Assembly: GCF_003344885.1 (NCBI RefSeq)
Contig: NZ_CP031155.1
Location: forward strand, 2,136,001-2,200,000
DNA length: 64,000 nt
Direction: 5' to 3'
Source of the DNA: Altererythrobacter sp. ZODW24
Lineage (GTDB): Bacteria; Pseudomonadota; Alphaproteobacteria; Sphingomonadales; Sphingomonadaceae
The notes beneath the pieces are model-generated. The model worked only from the letters and a program-made list of their open reading frames with translations. It searched no databases and was not told the origin of the DNA. A program made the position numbers and the translations under genes. Positions 17,307 to 26,374 of this stretch are shown here, piece by piece; position 1 is the stretch's first letter, and each line of letters starts with the position of its first letter.

Positions 17307-18829
17307 TTCCGTTTGTCCAGCTTCCGCCAAGCCAGATCGGCAAATTCACACAGCAAGGGCCGTGTGTCGCGCGGGTCTATGATGTCCTCTACGCCAAATC
17401 GCTCGGCGCTGCGGAACGGGCTGCGGACTTTGTTCAGCCGTTCGCGGATGGCTTTGAGATGCGCGGCAGGGTCTTCGGCCTCTTCCAGTTCCGACTTGTA
17501 AGCGACTTCGATGCCGCCCTCGATGGGCAGACTGCCCCAGTCGCCGCTCGGCCAGGCGAAGCGGTATTGGAAACTATCGGCGTTGCTCATGGCGCTGCCT
17601 GCGATGCCATAAGCGCGGCGGATGATGACCGAGGCCAGCGGCACTTTCGCGCGGTAGATCGCATTCATCGCGTTCACACCGTAGCGGATCGTGGCGGTTT
17701 CCTCCGCCAATTTGCCGATCATAAAGCCGGGATTGTCGACCAGATGGACGATCGGAAGACGGAACTGGTCGGCTAGCTTGACGAAGCGTTCGACTTTCTC
17801 AGCGGTCTTGGCTTCCCATGATCCGCCTAAGAACGTGGGATCGCTCGCCACCACCGCCACTGGCCAGCCGTCTAGCCGGGCAAATGCGGTGATTGCCGCG
17901 CGGCCCCATTGGCGGCCCATTTCGAATGTGCTGCCAGTATCAAAGATTGCCTCCAACGCGCGGCGCATGGAATAGACTTGCTTGGCATCGCGTGGAACTA
18001 GGCTCAGCAGAGCTTCATCGCGGCGGTCCACGGGGTCATTGCACTCGCTGCGCTCCACCAAAACGCCAATATGGCCGGGCAGGTAGGATAGGAAGCGGCG
18101 CGCGGCTTCGAAGGCCGCGTCCTCGCTCGGCACTTCATCATCGACCACGCCGTTGCGCGTGTGGATGTCGCTGCCGCCCAGGCTTTCCTTGTCCGATGTC
18201 TCGCCCAATGCCTCGACCACGGCGGGGCCAGCGGCGAAGAGCTGGCTCAGGCCTTTGACCATCACCGAATAATGGCTGGCAACGATGCGGGCCGCACCAA
18301 GGCCTGCTGTCGGCCCAAGCGCCAATGCGACCACCGGCACGCTGTCGAGGTTTTCAACTACATCGCTCCAGCCCGGAACGGCTGGGACGTAGGTTGCGCC
18401 CATCTGTTCGAGCATTTTGACCGAGCCGCCGCCGCCGGTGCCGTCGATCATGCGGATGAGCGGTAGGCGCAGGTCATTCGCCATCGCTTCGCATTGCGTC
18501 ATCTTGCGGTGGATCGAGGCATCGCCGGCCCCGCCGCGCACGGTAAAATCGTCGGCGGAAAGCACAACCGGGCGGCCCCCCACATTGGCGCGGCCGAACA
18601 GGAAGGGGGCGGGCATAACAGCCTCAAGCTCGCCGTTTTCATCGTAGGAGCCTTTGCCCGCAATCTTGCCGATTTCGCGGAAAGAGCCTTCGTCCGCCAT
18701 AGAAGTCAGGCGCGCGCGGGCATCCATCTTGCCGCGCGAATGCTGGCGCGAAACCTTATCCGCCCCGCCCATTTCCTCAGCGAGGGCGCGGCGCTTGGCG
18801 AGTTCGTCTAGCTCAGGCTTCCAGCTCAA
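17303..18829 (-). CDS. Acyl-CoA carboxylase, carboxyltransferase (beta) subunit
   Basis: A 508-residue carboxyltransferase with the two crotonase-like halves. QHSRGKMDARARL and VLSADDFTVRGGAGDASIHRK belong to the N-half; WGRAAITAFARLDGWPVAVVASDP, DNPGFMIGKLAEE and the C-half helices bind the carboxybiotin side. It transfers CO2 from biotin to an acyl-CoA. The alpha (biotin carboxylase) subunit gene lies just upstream, separated by a 135-base palindromic spacer. Substrate choice between propionyl-, methylcrotonyl- and other acyl-CoAs cannot be read from the sequence. Confidence 0.9.
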   Translation of the reverse strand: MSWKPELDELAKRRALAEEMGGADKVSRQHSRGKMDARARLTSMADEGSFREIGKIAGKGSYDENGELEAVMPAPFLFGRANVGGRPVVLSADDFTVRGGAGDASIHRKMTQCEAMANDLRLPLIRMIDGTGGGGSVKMLEQMGATYVPAVPGWSDVVENLDSVPVVALALGPTAGLGAARIVASHYSVMVKGLSQLFAAGPAVVEALGETSDKESLGGSDIHTRNGVVDDEVPSEDAAFEAARRFLSYLPGHIGVLVERSECNDPVDRRDEALLSLVPRDAKQVYSMRRALEAIFDTGSTFEMGRQWGRAAITAFARLDGWPVAVVASDPTFLGGSWEAKTAEKVERFVKLADQFRLPIVHLVDNPGFMIGKLAEETATIRYGVNAMNAIYRAKVPLASVIIRRAYGIAGSAMSNADSFQYRFAWPSGDWGSLPIEGGIEVAYKSELEEAEDPAAHLKAIRERLNKVRSPFRSAERFGVEDIIDPRDTRPLLCEFADLAWRKLDKRN

Positions 18830-18846
18830 ATCAGTACTCCTGAAAT

Positions 18847-18943
18847 CGTCATTGCGAGGAGGCCCGAACTTGTTTCGGGGCGACGCGGCAATCCAGAGCT
18901 AGCGCGCGCCACACTGGATTGCTTCGCTTCGCTCGCAATGACG
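18847..18943. repeat. Palindromic intergenic element between carboxylase genes
   Basis: CGTCATTGCGAG (18847-18858) pairs perfectly with CTCGCAATGACG (18932-18943), and inside it GCAATCCAG (18888-18896) pairs with CTGGATTGC (18914-18922). The ends are of the type found as dispersed REP- or MITE-like palindromes in sphingomonads (recalled, not searched). It lies in the spacer between alpha and beta subunit genes, where the hairpin could affect mRNA stability or relative expression. Confidence 0.7.
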
Positions 18944-18964
18944 AAGGAAGTGGGTGCAGAACAT

Positions 18965-20839
18965 TCACTCGGCAGCCTTCTCGATCACCGCCAGCACCGC
19001 CTCGACCTGAACCTGCCCGCCTTCGCTGGCGTTGAGTTCGGCCACCGTGCCATCAAACGGAGCGGTCAGTGCATGTTCCATCTTCATCGCCTCCAGCACC
19101 AGCAAGCGTTGTCCGGCAGTCACCGCATCACCCTCGGCCACATCGACCGCAATGACCTTGCCCGGCATGGGCGAGAGGATTGCGCCGCCTGCGGCGGAGG
19201 CTGTGCCAGAACCGCGCGGTGAGTGCTGTCCGATAGCGAACGCCATCCCTTTCGCACTGACAAGCGCCGAAGTTGGCGTCGCGGAAGATGACCAAATGTC
19301 ATCGATCCAATCGTCAGGAATGGGCACATCGACCGGTCCCGCCTCGGTTGCGACTAGCACTGACAGTCTACTTGGCGCGTTCATGCGAAACCCAGTCAAC
19401 GCTTCCGCTTTGAGGCCGAAATATTCACGTTGTAGATGTAGTGCGGCTGTCTGTAGCATTTCTCTTGAAGGTTCTTTCTCCGGCAATAATGCGTCACCTT
19501 GAGACGCTATAAGGCCAGTGGTCATTTCCCCGTCGAGAAATTCATCATCTTCAAGCAAACGATAGAGAAACCCTGCATTAGATTTGACAGGCCAGATGGC
19601 TGTGCCATCGAGAGCTCTCTTCAAGTCATCGATAGATTCGTCGCGTGTGGGGGCCCAAGTTATGACTTTGGCGATCATTGGATCGTAAAATGGTGAGACG
19701 GTAGCGCCCTCTTCGACGCCAGTATCAATTCGGTATTCAACGGGAATATGAAAACGCTCCAAACGCCCCACACTCGGCAAAAACCCCGTCGCCGGATCCT
19801 CCGCATACAGCCGCGCTTCAATCGCCCAGCCGTCAATCTCAATCTCGTCCTGCTTCAGCGGCAGTTCTTCGCCGCCTGCCACGCGCAATTGCCATTCGAC
19901 CAGGTCCACGCCGGTGATCTCTTCGGTGACCGGATGTTCGACTTGCAGGCGGGTGTTCATTTCCATGAACCAGATGCGGTCGGCTTTGAGGCCCTCGCTC
20001 GCGTCGGCGATGAATTCTATCGTGCCAGCGCCGACATAATCGACCGCTTTTGCTGCACGAATTGCTGCGCAGCATAATTCTTCGCGGGTTGCAGCATCCA
20101 TGCCCGGTGCAGGGGCTTCTTCGATGACTTTCTGGTGGCGTCTTTGCAGCGAACAATCGCGTTCGAACAGGTGTACGACATTGCCGTGGCTATCGCCGAA
20201 AACCTGCACTTCGATATGACGCGGGCTGGTGATCCATTTCTCGAGCAGCACTTCGTCATTGCCGAAACTGGCCTTGGCTTCGCGGCGGCAGCTTTGCAGC
20301 ATTTCGCCGAAGTCTGCCGCAGCATCGACCTTGCGCATACCCTTGCCGCCGCCGCCTGCGACGGCTTTGATCAGCACCGGATAGCCAATGGCGTCGGCTT
20401 CCTTGGCAAGGCGCTCGGGTGACTGGTCGTCACCCATATATCCCGGCGTCACCGGAACACCTGCGTCCTGCATCAGTTTCTTGGCCGCATCCTTCAGGCC
20501 CATCGCACGGATGCTGTCTGGGTTGGGACCGACCCAAATCAGGCCCGCATCCTGCACGGCTTGCGCGAAGTCGGCATTTTCGGACAAGAAGCCGTAGCCC
20601 GGATGGATCGCCTCAGCGCCGGTTTGCTTGGCTGCGGCGATAATCTTCTCGCCAACCAGATAGCTTTCGTTCGCAGGCGAGGGACCGATGTGCACTGCCT
20701 CGTCAGCCTGCCGGACATGCAGTGCCTTCGCGTCGGCGTCGGAATAGACGGCGACGGTTCGGATGCCCATTTCGCGGGCGGTACGGATAATGCGGCAGGC
20801 GATCTCGCCGCGATTGGCGATCAGGAGCGATTGTATCAT
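18965..20839 (-). CDS. Acyl-CoA carboxylase, biotin carboxylase/carrier (alpha) subunit
   Basis: A 624-residue biotin-dependent enzyme. Residues 1-115 form the biotin carboxylase N-domain (SLLIANRGEIACRIIRTARE), then the ATP-grasp domain (KAVAGGGGKGMRKV, FMEMNTRLQVEHPVTE) and the C-domain. The C-terminal biotinyl domain carries LVLEAMKMEHALTAP, where the lysine is biotinylated. The start ATG at 20839 is chosen because MIQSLLIANRGEI is the family N-terminus. It overlaps nothing but begins 11 bases after the crtB stop, so it is probably transcribed with the carotenoid genes. Confidence 0.92.
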   Translation of the reverse strand: MIQSLLIANRGEIACRIIRTAREMGIRTVAVYSDADAKALHVRQADEAVHIGPSPANESYLVGEKIIAAAKQTGAEAIHPGYGFLSENADFAQAVQDAGLIWVGPNPDSIRAMGLKDAAKKLMQDAGVPVTPGYMGDDQSPERLAKEADAIGYPVLIKAVAGGGGKGMRKVDAAADFGEMLQSCRREAKASFGNDEVLLEKWITSPRHIEVQVFGDSHGNVVHLFERDCSLQRRHQKVIEEAPAPGMDAATREELCCAAIRAAKAVDYVGAGTIEFIADASEGLKADRIWFMEMNTRLQVEHPVTEEITGVDLVEWQLRVAGGEELPLKQDEIEIDGWAIEARLYAEDPATGFLPSVGRLERFHIPVEYRIDTGVEEGATVSPFYDPMIAKVITWAPTRDESIDDLKRALDGTAIWPVKSNAGFLYRLLEDDEFLDGEMTTGLIASQGDALLPEKEPSREMLQTAALHLQREYFGLKAEALTGFRMNAPSRLSVLVATEAGPVDVPIPDDWIDDIWSSSATPTSALVSAKGMAFAIGQHSPRGSGTASAAGGAILSPMPGKVIAVDVAEGDAVTAGQRLLVLEAMKMEHALTAPFDGTVAELNASEGGQVQVEAVLAVIEKAAE

Positions 20840-20849
20840 ATGCAAGCGG

Positions 20850-21887
20850 TTAAGCCGCTCGCGCACGCTCCGCAAGGTCGCGCCGGTTCCACTTGGGCAT
20901 TTCCTTCATTTTGGGTGCAGGGCCCATGGCTTCGAAGAAGGCGACAAAGACGTGGCCCAGCTTCGCCGCCTTGCTGGTGTGCACCCGCTCTAGCCAAGCT
21001 TCCGGCCCTTGGTCGCGGACCTTATGGCCAATGCCGGTGTAGATGCGAGCGGCGGACAAAACTGCCCAGCGACTGCGGAAGGGAAGGCGGTGCGCGCCGA
21101 CCCGTGATGCTTTCGCATGGGTGTCCATCAGATCGGTCAGTTGCACTGCCATGGAGTGCAGTTCCTTGCGGTGATGCGGCTTCATCTGCTGGCCCGGTTC
21201 GATGTCCTGATAGACCAGCCACTCAACCGGCAGATAGCAGCGGTCGGCTGCGTCATCCTCACCCACATCGCGCGCAATATTTGCAAGCTGGAACGCAAGG
21301 CCGAGATCGCATGCGCGGTCGAGCGTATCCTCGTCGTCGAGTGGCACGCCCATAACTTTCGCCATCATCACGCCGACAGCGCCCGCGACGTGATAGCAAT
21401 ATTGCATCAAATCGCCTTCGTTGCGGGGGCGCCAGTCCTTGGCATCCAGCGCGAAGCCGGCGATCACATCTGCGGTCATTTCGCGAGTGATGCCGCATTC
21501 CATGGCAACTTGCCCAAGCGCATCAAAGGCCGGATCGGCGGTCGGCTGTCCATCGAGCGCGCGCTGCGTCAGTAGCTGGATCGAACGAAGGCGTTTCTTG
21601 GGATCGGATTGGTCGCCCAATTCGCCGCCCATGTCTTGCGCATCGGCAATGTCATCGCAGCGGCGGCACCAGGCATAGAGCAGCCACACGCGCTCACGCG
21701 TTTGTTTGTCGAACAGCTTGGAAGCGAAGGCAAAGCTCTTGGAACCTTCTTCAATCGCGTCACGGGCCCGTGCTACCAATGCAGCGCGATGCCGCCCGCC
21801 GCCAGCCTGAGTCGGGGTGGTCCGCAAGATCGTGGACGGCGCTAAATAACGCTCCCGCTGCGGTGGCCGACTTGGCGTCTCAGTCAA
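20850..21887 (-). CDS. crtB: Phytoene synthase
   Basis: A 345-residue head-to-head prenyl synthase that joins two geranylgeranyl diphosphates to phytoene. The two aspartate-rich magnesium sites are CRRCDDIADAQD and NIARDVGEDDAADRCYLP. The first ~45 residues are a basic extension ahead of the usual N-terminus. The start is TTG at 21887, overlapping the LOG-gene stop (TTGA), so it depends on coupling; a later start is possible. It is the third carotenoid gene of the operon. Confidence 0.93.
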   Translation of the reverse strand: MTETPSRPPQRERYLAPSTILRTTPTQAGGGRHRAALVARARDAIEEGSKSFAFASKLFDKQTRERVWLLYAWCRRCDDIADAQDMGGELGDQSDPKKRLRSIQLLTQRALDGQPTADPAFDALGQVAMECGITREMTADVIAGFALDAKDWRPRNEGDLMQYCYHVAGAVGVMMAKVMGVPLDDEDTLDRACDLGLAFQLANIARDVGEDDAADRCYLPVEWLVYQDIEPGQQMKPHHRKELHSMAVQLTDLMDTHAKASRVGAHRLPFRSRWAVLSAARIYTGIGHKVRDQGPEAWLERVHTSKAAKLGHVFVAFFEAMGPAPKMKEMPKWNRRDLAERARAA

Positions 21888-22465
21888 AGATCGTCGGCCT
21901 TCATTTCGAAGATCGGCTGATGCGGCTTATATGCCGCCATTTTGCCCAGCAAGCCTTCGATATCGCCGTCCCAGATCATGATGCCGTGATGGGCAGGGCG
22001 GACGAAACCGACCGCTGCCATATGGGCGTTATGCGCGATCAGATGGTCGTAAAAGCCAAAGGCATTGAGCAGGCCAACGGGGTTGGAGTGATAGCCAAGC
22101 TGTGCCCAGCTGATCGCTTCCCACAATTCGTCCATCGTGCCAACGCCGCCCGGGATGGTGATGAAACCGTCCGACAGATCTGTGAAGGCTTTCTTGCGTT
22201 CATGCATGCCTGAAACGACGTGCAGTTCGGTGCAATCGGTATTGGCGACTTCGCTGCCGGCAAGCGCTTCTGGAATAACGCCGATGACTTCGCCGTCATT
22301 TTCGAGTGCGCCCTTCGCAACAGCGCCCATCAGGCCCAGCCGCCCGCCGCCATAAACTACACCAATGCCGCGTTTCGCGAGCGTTGCACCTACTTCGTAA
22401 GCGAGGTCGATATAGCAGCCGTCTTCAGGCGTTGCGGAACCACAATAGACAGCTAATCGCTTCAC
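21884..22465 (-). CDS. LOG-family (TIGR00730) phosphoribohydrolase
   Basis: A 193-residue Rossmann-like protein with the LOG signature PGGVGTMDELWEAISWAQLG and the N-terminus LAVYCGSATPEDGCYIDLA. The family cleaves cytokinin riboside monophosphates or other nucleoside monophosphates to free base and ribose 5-phosphate. It starts at GTG 22465, overlapping the crtI stop, and its own stop overlaps the crtB start, so it is embedded in the carotenoid operon. The link to carotenoid synthesis is not understood. Confidence 0.88.
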   Translation of the reverse strand: MKRLAVYCGSATPEDGCYIDLAYEVGATLAKRGIGVVYGGGRLGLMGAVAKGALENDGEVIGVIPEALAGSEVANTDCTELHVVSGMHERKKAFTDLSDGFITIPGGVGTMDELWEAISWAQLGYHSNPVGLLNAFGFYDHLIAHNAHMAAVGFVRPAHHGIMIWDGDIEGLLGKMAAYKPHQPIFEMKADDL

Positions 22466-23955
22466 TTCACCAAATCTTCCAACATTAGTCCTGCGGTTGC
22501 CTTAGCACTTCCGACCACTCCGGGAATACCCGCGCCGGGATGTGTCCCCGCTCCTGTTAGATAGAGGTTGTCGATCACATCGTCACGGTTATGCCCGCGG
22601 AAATAGGCGCTTTGAGTGAGCACAGGCTCAAGGCTGAAGGCACTGCCAAGATGGGCGTTGAGGTCGCCTGCGAAATCGCTCGGCGCATAGTGGAACTTGG
22701 TCACAATGCGGTCGTGGATGTCGGGGATCAGGCGGCGGCCAACTTCGTCCAAGATGCGTTTTTCGAGGATCGGGCCAATCTCATCCCAATCCACCGCCAG
22801 CTTGCCCATATGGGCAACCGGAACCAGCGCGTAGAACGTGCTTTTGCCTGCGGGCGCCATGCCCGGATCGGTCACTGTCGGGTGATGTAGGTAAATGCTG
22901 AAATCTTCAGGCAGCACGCCGTTGGTGTAAATGTCGTCGAGCAAGCCCTTATAGCGCGGGCCAAACAGGATCATGTGATGCGGGATGCCGGGCCATGTGC
23001 CCTCCAACCCGAAGTGGACTACGAACAAGCCGGGTGAATAAGTCTTCTTCGCCAGCGCCTTGGCGTTCTGTTTCCCTCGAGGGCTGTCAGACAGCAGGTT
23101 CTTATAAGTGTGCATGATGTCGGCGTTGCTGGCGACGGCATCGAAGCGCTGCTTCCAGCCGCTTTTGGTTTCCACTTCGGTCGCTTGCTTGCCGACGGTG
23201 TGAATTTGTACGACCGGATCGCCGACCATAGTGTTGCCGCCGAGACGCTCAAAATGACGGACCATTCCGGCAATCAAACGGTTGGTTCCGCCGCGCGCCC
23301 ACCAGACGCCGCCGTCTTTCTCCAGCTTGTGGATCAGCGTGTAGATCGCACTGGTCTTCATCGGATTTCCGCCGACCAGCAGCGTGTGGAAGCTGAGTGC
23401 CTCGCGCAGCTTCTCCGACTTCACATATTTGGACACGATCGAGTAGACACTGCGCCATGCCTGATGTTTGGCGAGCGCAGGCGCGGCCTTGATCATCGAT
23501 TTGAAGTCGAGAAACGGCACGGTGCCCAGCTTCACATAGCCTTCTTCATAAACATGGGCAGAATAGTTCAGAAACTCCGCATATCCCTCGATGTCGCCGG
23601 GGGCCATGCGGGACATTTCCTTATGCATGTCCGCATCATCGTTTGAATAATCGAAGTTCGTGCCGTCAGGCCAGTTGAGGCGGTAAAACGGCATCACCGG
23701 CATCAGCTCGACATCGTCGGCCATGTCGTGATCGGTCAACTCCCACAATTCCTTGAGGCACGGCGGATCGGTGATGACGGTTGGGCCGCCATCGAAAGTG
23801 AAGCCGTCTTTTTCCCAAAAATAGCCGCGGCCGCCGGGTTTGTCGCGCCCTTCAACCAACGTAGTCTGGACGCCCGCCGATTGCAGGCGGATGGCCAGCG
23901 CCAAACCGCCGAAACCGGCTCCGATAACGCAGGCTTTCTTGCCTTCGAGGCTCAT
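22462..23955 (-). CDS. crtI: Phytoene desaturase
   Basis: A 497-residue FAD-dependent desaturase that converts phytoene to lycopene. KACVIGAGFGGLALAIRLQSAG is the dinucleotide site, GRGYFWEKDGFTFDGGPTVI the conserved N-terminal region, and YLTGAGTHPGAGIPGVVGSAK the CrtI-type C-terminal signature. The ATG at 23955 overlaps the crtY stop (ATGA). The desaturation degree cannot be told from the sequence, but with crtY next to it lycopene is the likely product. Confidence 0.95.
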   Translation of the reverse strand: MSLEGKKACVIGAGFGGLALAIRLQSAGVQTTLVEGRDKPGGRGYFWEKDGFTFDGGPTVITDPPCLKELWELTDHDMADDVELMPVMPFYRLNWPDGTNFDYSNDDADMHKEMSRMAPGDIEGYAEFLNYSAHVYEEGYVKLGTVPFLDFKSMIKAAPALAKHQAWRSVYSIVSKYVKSEKLREALSFHTLLVGGNPMKTSAIYTLIHKLEKDGGVWWARGGTNRLIAGMVRHFERLGGNTMVGDPVVQIHTVGKQATEVETKSGWKQRFDAVASNADIMHTYKNLLSDSPRGKQNAKALAKKTYSPGLFVVHFGLEGTWPGIPHHMILFGPRYKGLLDDIYTNGVLPEDFSIYLHHPTVTDPGMAPAGKSTFYALVPVAHMGKLAVDWDEIGPILEKRILDEVGRRLIPDIHDRIVTKFHYAPSDFAGDLNAHLGSAFSLEPVLTQSAYFRGHNRDDVIDNLYLTGAGTHPGAGIPGVVGSAKATAGLMLEDLVK

Positions 23956-25139
23956 TTATCTTCCTTCTTGGCGAGCGGATTACCGCTGCCGAATATTGCT
24001 TTGATCGCGCCGCCGATGGGAACCGGCGGCTTGCCCGATAGGACACGGATTTGGTCGCCCCTTGTCGAACGCGCGGCATAGAAGCGTGCGATCAAATCCG
24101 GAGCAAGCCGGTAGAAGCGCTGAAATATCCGATATCGCTCGTCAGGCATACCTGCCCTAAAGAGCATCTTGCCGAGCAATCGGTAAAATGCGGTGCGCCG
24201 CCAAAGGCCGCTCGCGCGCGCCGAAATAACCGCCGAAAGCTGCGCGCCCGGCAGATCAGCTTCCTCGGCAATGGCGAGAGCCGTCTCGACCGCTTGCGGC
24301 AGAGTGTAGCTGGTCAGCGGATGGACGAATCCACCGCGAGCGCCGGCAACGGTCACGCCGTCCGCCGCATTGGCTGCCTGAAACGCGCGAAAATCGCCAC
24401 CTGTGATGACCGGCAGGACACCTGTCTCATTGCCGAGGATTTCCCCGCTCCAGCCATTGTCTTTGCAATAGGCCTCGATCCGCGCGCCCAACACGCGGCG
24501 GTCGAGTTCGGGGCTGTCGGCGTAATAGGTGTCTTCGATAAATAACTCATCTGCGCCCAGCGGCAGGACATAAACGAACCGGTATGCGCCATGCTGTTCA
24601 ACGCTTGCATCCATAATGACCGGGCGGGTAACGCCGTGCGGCAAATCGGTGCGCATATGGCGGCCCATGAAGACCTGCCAGCCGCCCTCGAGATTAGGCG
24701 CGGCAGTGATGCCACGGCAGTCAATTACGCTACGCGCGGTTACAGGGGTGCCGTCGGACAGCTCCAGTCCGGTATTATCCAGCTTGCCGGCGCCTACTCC
24801 GGTAAGGACAGAACCCTCGGGCAGTTCGCGGCGCAATGCGGCATCGAAGTCGTCAGATGACAGCGAGCGATAGGTGGCATCAAGTGTGCGGGAATGTTCG
24901 GGGAATTTGACGTCATAGCCATCATCCCAGCTCGTCTTGCGGAAAGTGCCGAGAAGATCGCTGCCGCCATCTGGCAAGTCGCTCTCAAACCAGCTCCAAC
25001 GGTGATTGCCGCCCAGAGTATCACCCTGTTCGACCAGCAGAATATCGAGCTCGGGCCGCTTGCGGGTAAGCGCAAGCGCAATCAATCCGCCCGAAAGCCC
25101 GCCGCCAACCACAGCAATATCACATTTGCGCCCGTTCAT
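23952..25139 (-). CDS. crtY: Lycopene beta-cyclase
   Basis: A 395-residue flavoprotein of the CrtY type, which cyclises lycopene ends to beta-carotene. [19 protein letters not shown] is the FAD site, and [21 protein letters not shown] and [19 protein letters not shown] are family motifs. I start at ATG 25139 (MNGRKCDI); an upstream in-frame ATG at 25175 would add 12 residues unlike the family. It is the first gene of the operon crtY-crtI-LOG-crtB. The gap to the divergent DUF2585 gene is 76 bases and should hold the promoter. Confidence 0.92.
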   Translation of the reverse strand: MNGRKCDIAVVGGGLSGGLIALALTRKRPELDILLVEQGDTLGGNHRWSWFESDLPDGGSDLLGTFRKTSWDDGYDVKFPEHSRTLDATYRSLSSDDFDAALRRELPEGSVLTGVGAGKLDNTGLELSDGTPVTARSVIDCRGITAAPNLEGGWQVFMGRHMRTDLPHGVTRPVIMDASVEQHGAYRFVYVLPLGADELFIEDTYYADSPELDRRVLGARIEAYCKDNGWSGEILGNETGVLPVITGGDFRAFQAANAADGVTVAGARGGFVHPLTSYTLPQAVETALAIAEEADLPGAQLSAVISARASGLWRRTAFYRLLGKMLFRAGMPDERYRIFQRFYRLAPDLIARFYAARSTRGDQIRVLSGKPPVPIGGAIKAIFGSGNPLAKKEDK

Positions 25140-25215
25140 CGGGGCAGACTTAGGGCAGGGGACGCAGACGGGCAATCATCTTGCGCTCCAGATCGCCTTC
25201 CGCAACAAGTCCAGC

Positions 25216-25809
25216 ATGAGCATCAGCAATTTAAGGCCTAACCGCACAGCCATCATCGCCTCGGTTGTACTCGTTCTCGCCACCATCGCAATTCTGTTTG
25301 CGATGGACCGCCCGGCGATCTGCGAATGCGGCACAGTGAAGCTGTGGCACGGGGTTGTGCAATCATCCGAGAACAGCCAGCATCTGGCCGACTGGTACAC
25401 ACCCAGCCATATGATCCACGGCTTCATCTTCTATCTCGGCGCGTGGTTGCTGTGGGACAAATGGAACCTGTTTGGCGGGCGCGTGGCGAAGTTTTCGCTG
25501 CCGATTGCCATTGCTATCGAGGCGGCTTGGGAGATCTTCGAGAACACGCCCTTCATCATCGACCGCTACCGCGAAGTGACCGTGAGCTGGGGCTATGTCG
25601 GGGACAGCATCATCAATTCGGTGGCCGATATCGGCTGGATGATATTGGGCTTTGTGCTGGCGGGACGTTTGCCTGTCTGGCTCACTGTCACGCTCGCCAT
25701 CGGCTTTGAACTGTTCACCACGTGGCTGATCCGGGACGGTCTGGCGCTGAACGTGCTGATGCTGGTTTGGCCACTGGAAGCCGTGAAGGAATGGCAGGCT
25801 TTAGCGTGA
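25216..25809 (+). CDS. DUF2585 (UPF0314) membrane protein
   Basis: A 197-residue protein with several hydrophobic segments and the family signature [20 protein letters not shown] followed by [20 protein letters not shown]. Conserved His, Asp and Glu in these segments could bind metal in or near the membrane. The function is unknown. It diverges from crtY with a 76-base gap, so a shared control region is possible. The start ATG at 25216 has no strong ribosome site. Confidence 0.8.
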   Translation: MSISNLRPNRTAIIASVVLVLATIAILFAMDRPAICECGTVKLWHGVVQSSENSQHLADWYTPSHMIHGFIFYLGAWLLWDKWNLFGGRVAKFSLPIAIAIEAAWEIFENTPFIIDRYREVTVSWGYVGDSIINSVADIGWMILGFVLAGRLPVWLTVTLAIGFELFTTWLIRDGLALNVLMLVWPLEAVKEWQALA

Positions 25810-25888
25810 TTGGGGCTGATGGCTCGACAAGCGCGCGCTTAGCCGCCACGATGATGATCAACGAATTGGCCTTCTCGGGACTACTCTT

Positions 25889-26368
25889 ATGACAATCACA
25901 TTTTTCGCCTCTGCCGTTCTGATGGTTGCCCAGCAGGGCGTGACAGAACCTGTCGTCCGTGCCGACTATCTCGCGGTTATGGATGTCGAGTTCGCGCGCA
26001 TCGACGCCAATGGCGACGGGATCGTGACGGCAGAGGAAGTCGCCGCGAAAACGGGCCGCGACGAAGCGGCGCAAGTGCTGGCAGCCAATCGGCAGATATT
26101 CACCCGGCTGGACGCCAATCAGGACGGACAATTGAGCGCCGAGGAATTCGCCGCGCTTGCCGCTGCACCGCCGCCCGCTGATCCCACGCCGTTCATGCAG
26201 CGCATCGACCTCAACCGTGATGGCAATGTGACATTGGTCGAGCATCGCACAGTCATGCTCGGCACATTCGACAACATCGACGCGGATAAGGACGGAGTGG
26301 TAACGCCCGCCGAAATGGCGAACGCCAACCAACCTGCGCCCCAGCAGCCCGCCCCTCAGCCGCGCTAG
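25889..26368 (+). CDS. EF-hand calcium-binding protein
   Basis: A 159-residue protein with four EF-hand loops: DANGDGIVTAEE, DANQDGQLSAEE, DLNRDGNVTLVE and DADKDGVVTPAE. Each has acidic or polar residues at positions 1, 3, 5 and a glutamate at position 12. The short hydrophobic N-terminus (MTITFFASAVLMVAQQG) suggests export. The C-terminus is proline- and glutamine-rich. It converges on the first adhesin gene, ending 6 bases from it. It probably buffers or senses calcium in the periplasm. Confidence 0.85.
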   Translation: MTITFFASAVLMVAQQGVTEPVVRADYLAVMDVEFARIDANGDGIVTAEEVAAKTGRDEAAQVLAANRQIFTRLDANQDGQLSAEEFAALAAAPPPADPTPFMQRIDLNRDGNVTLVEHRTVMLGTFDNIDADKDGVVTPAEMANANQPAPQQPAPQPR

Positions 26369-26374
26369 TTCACC

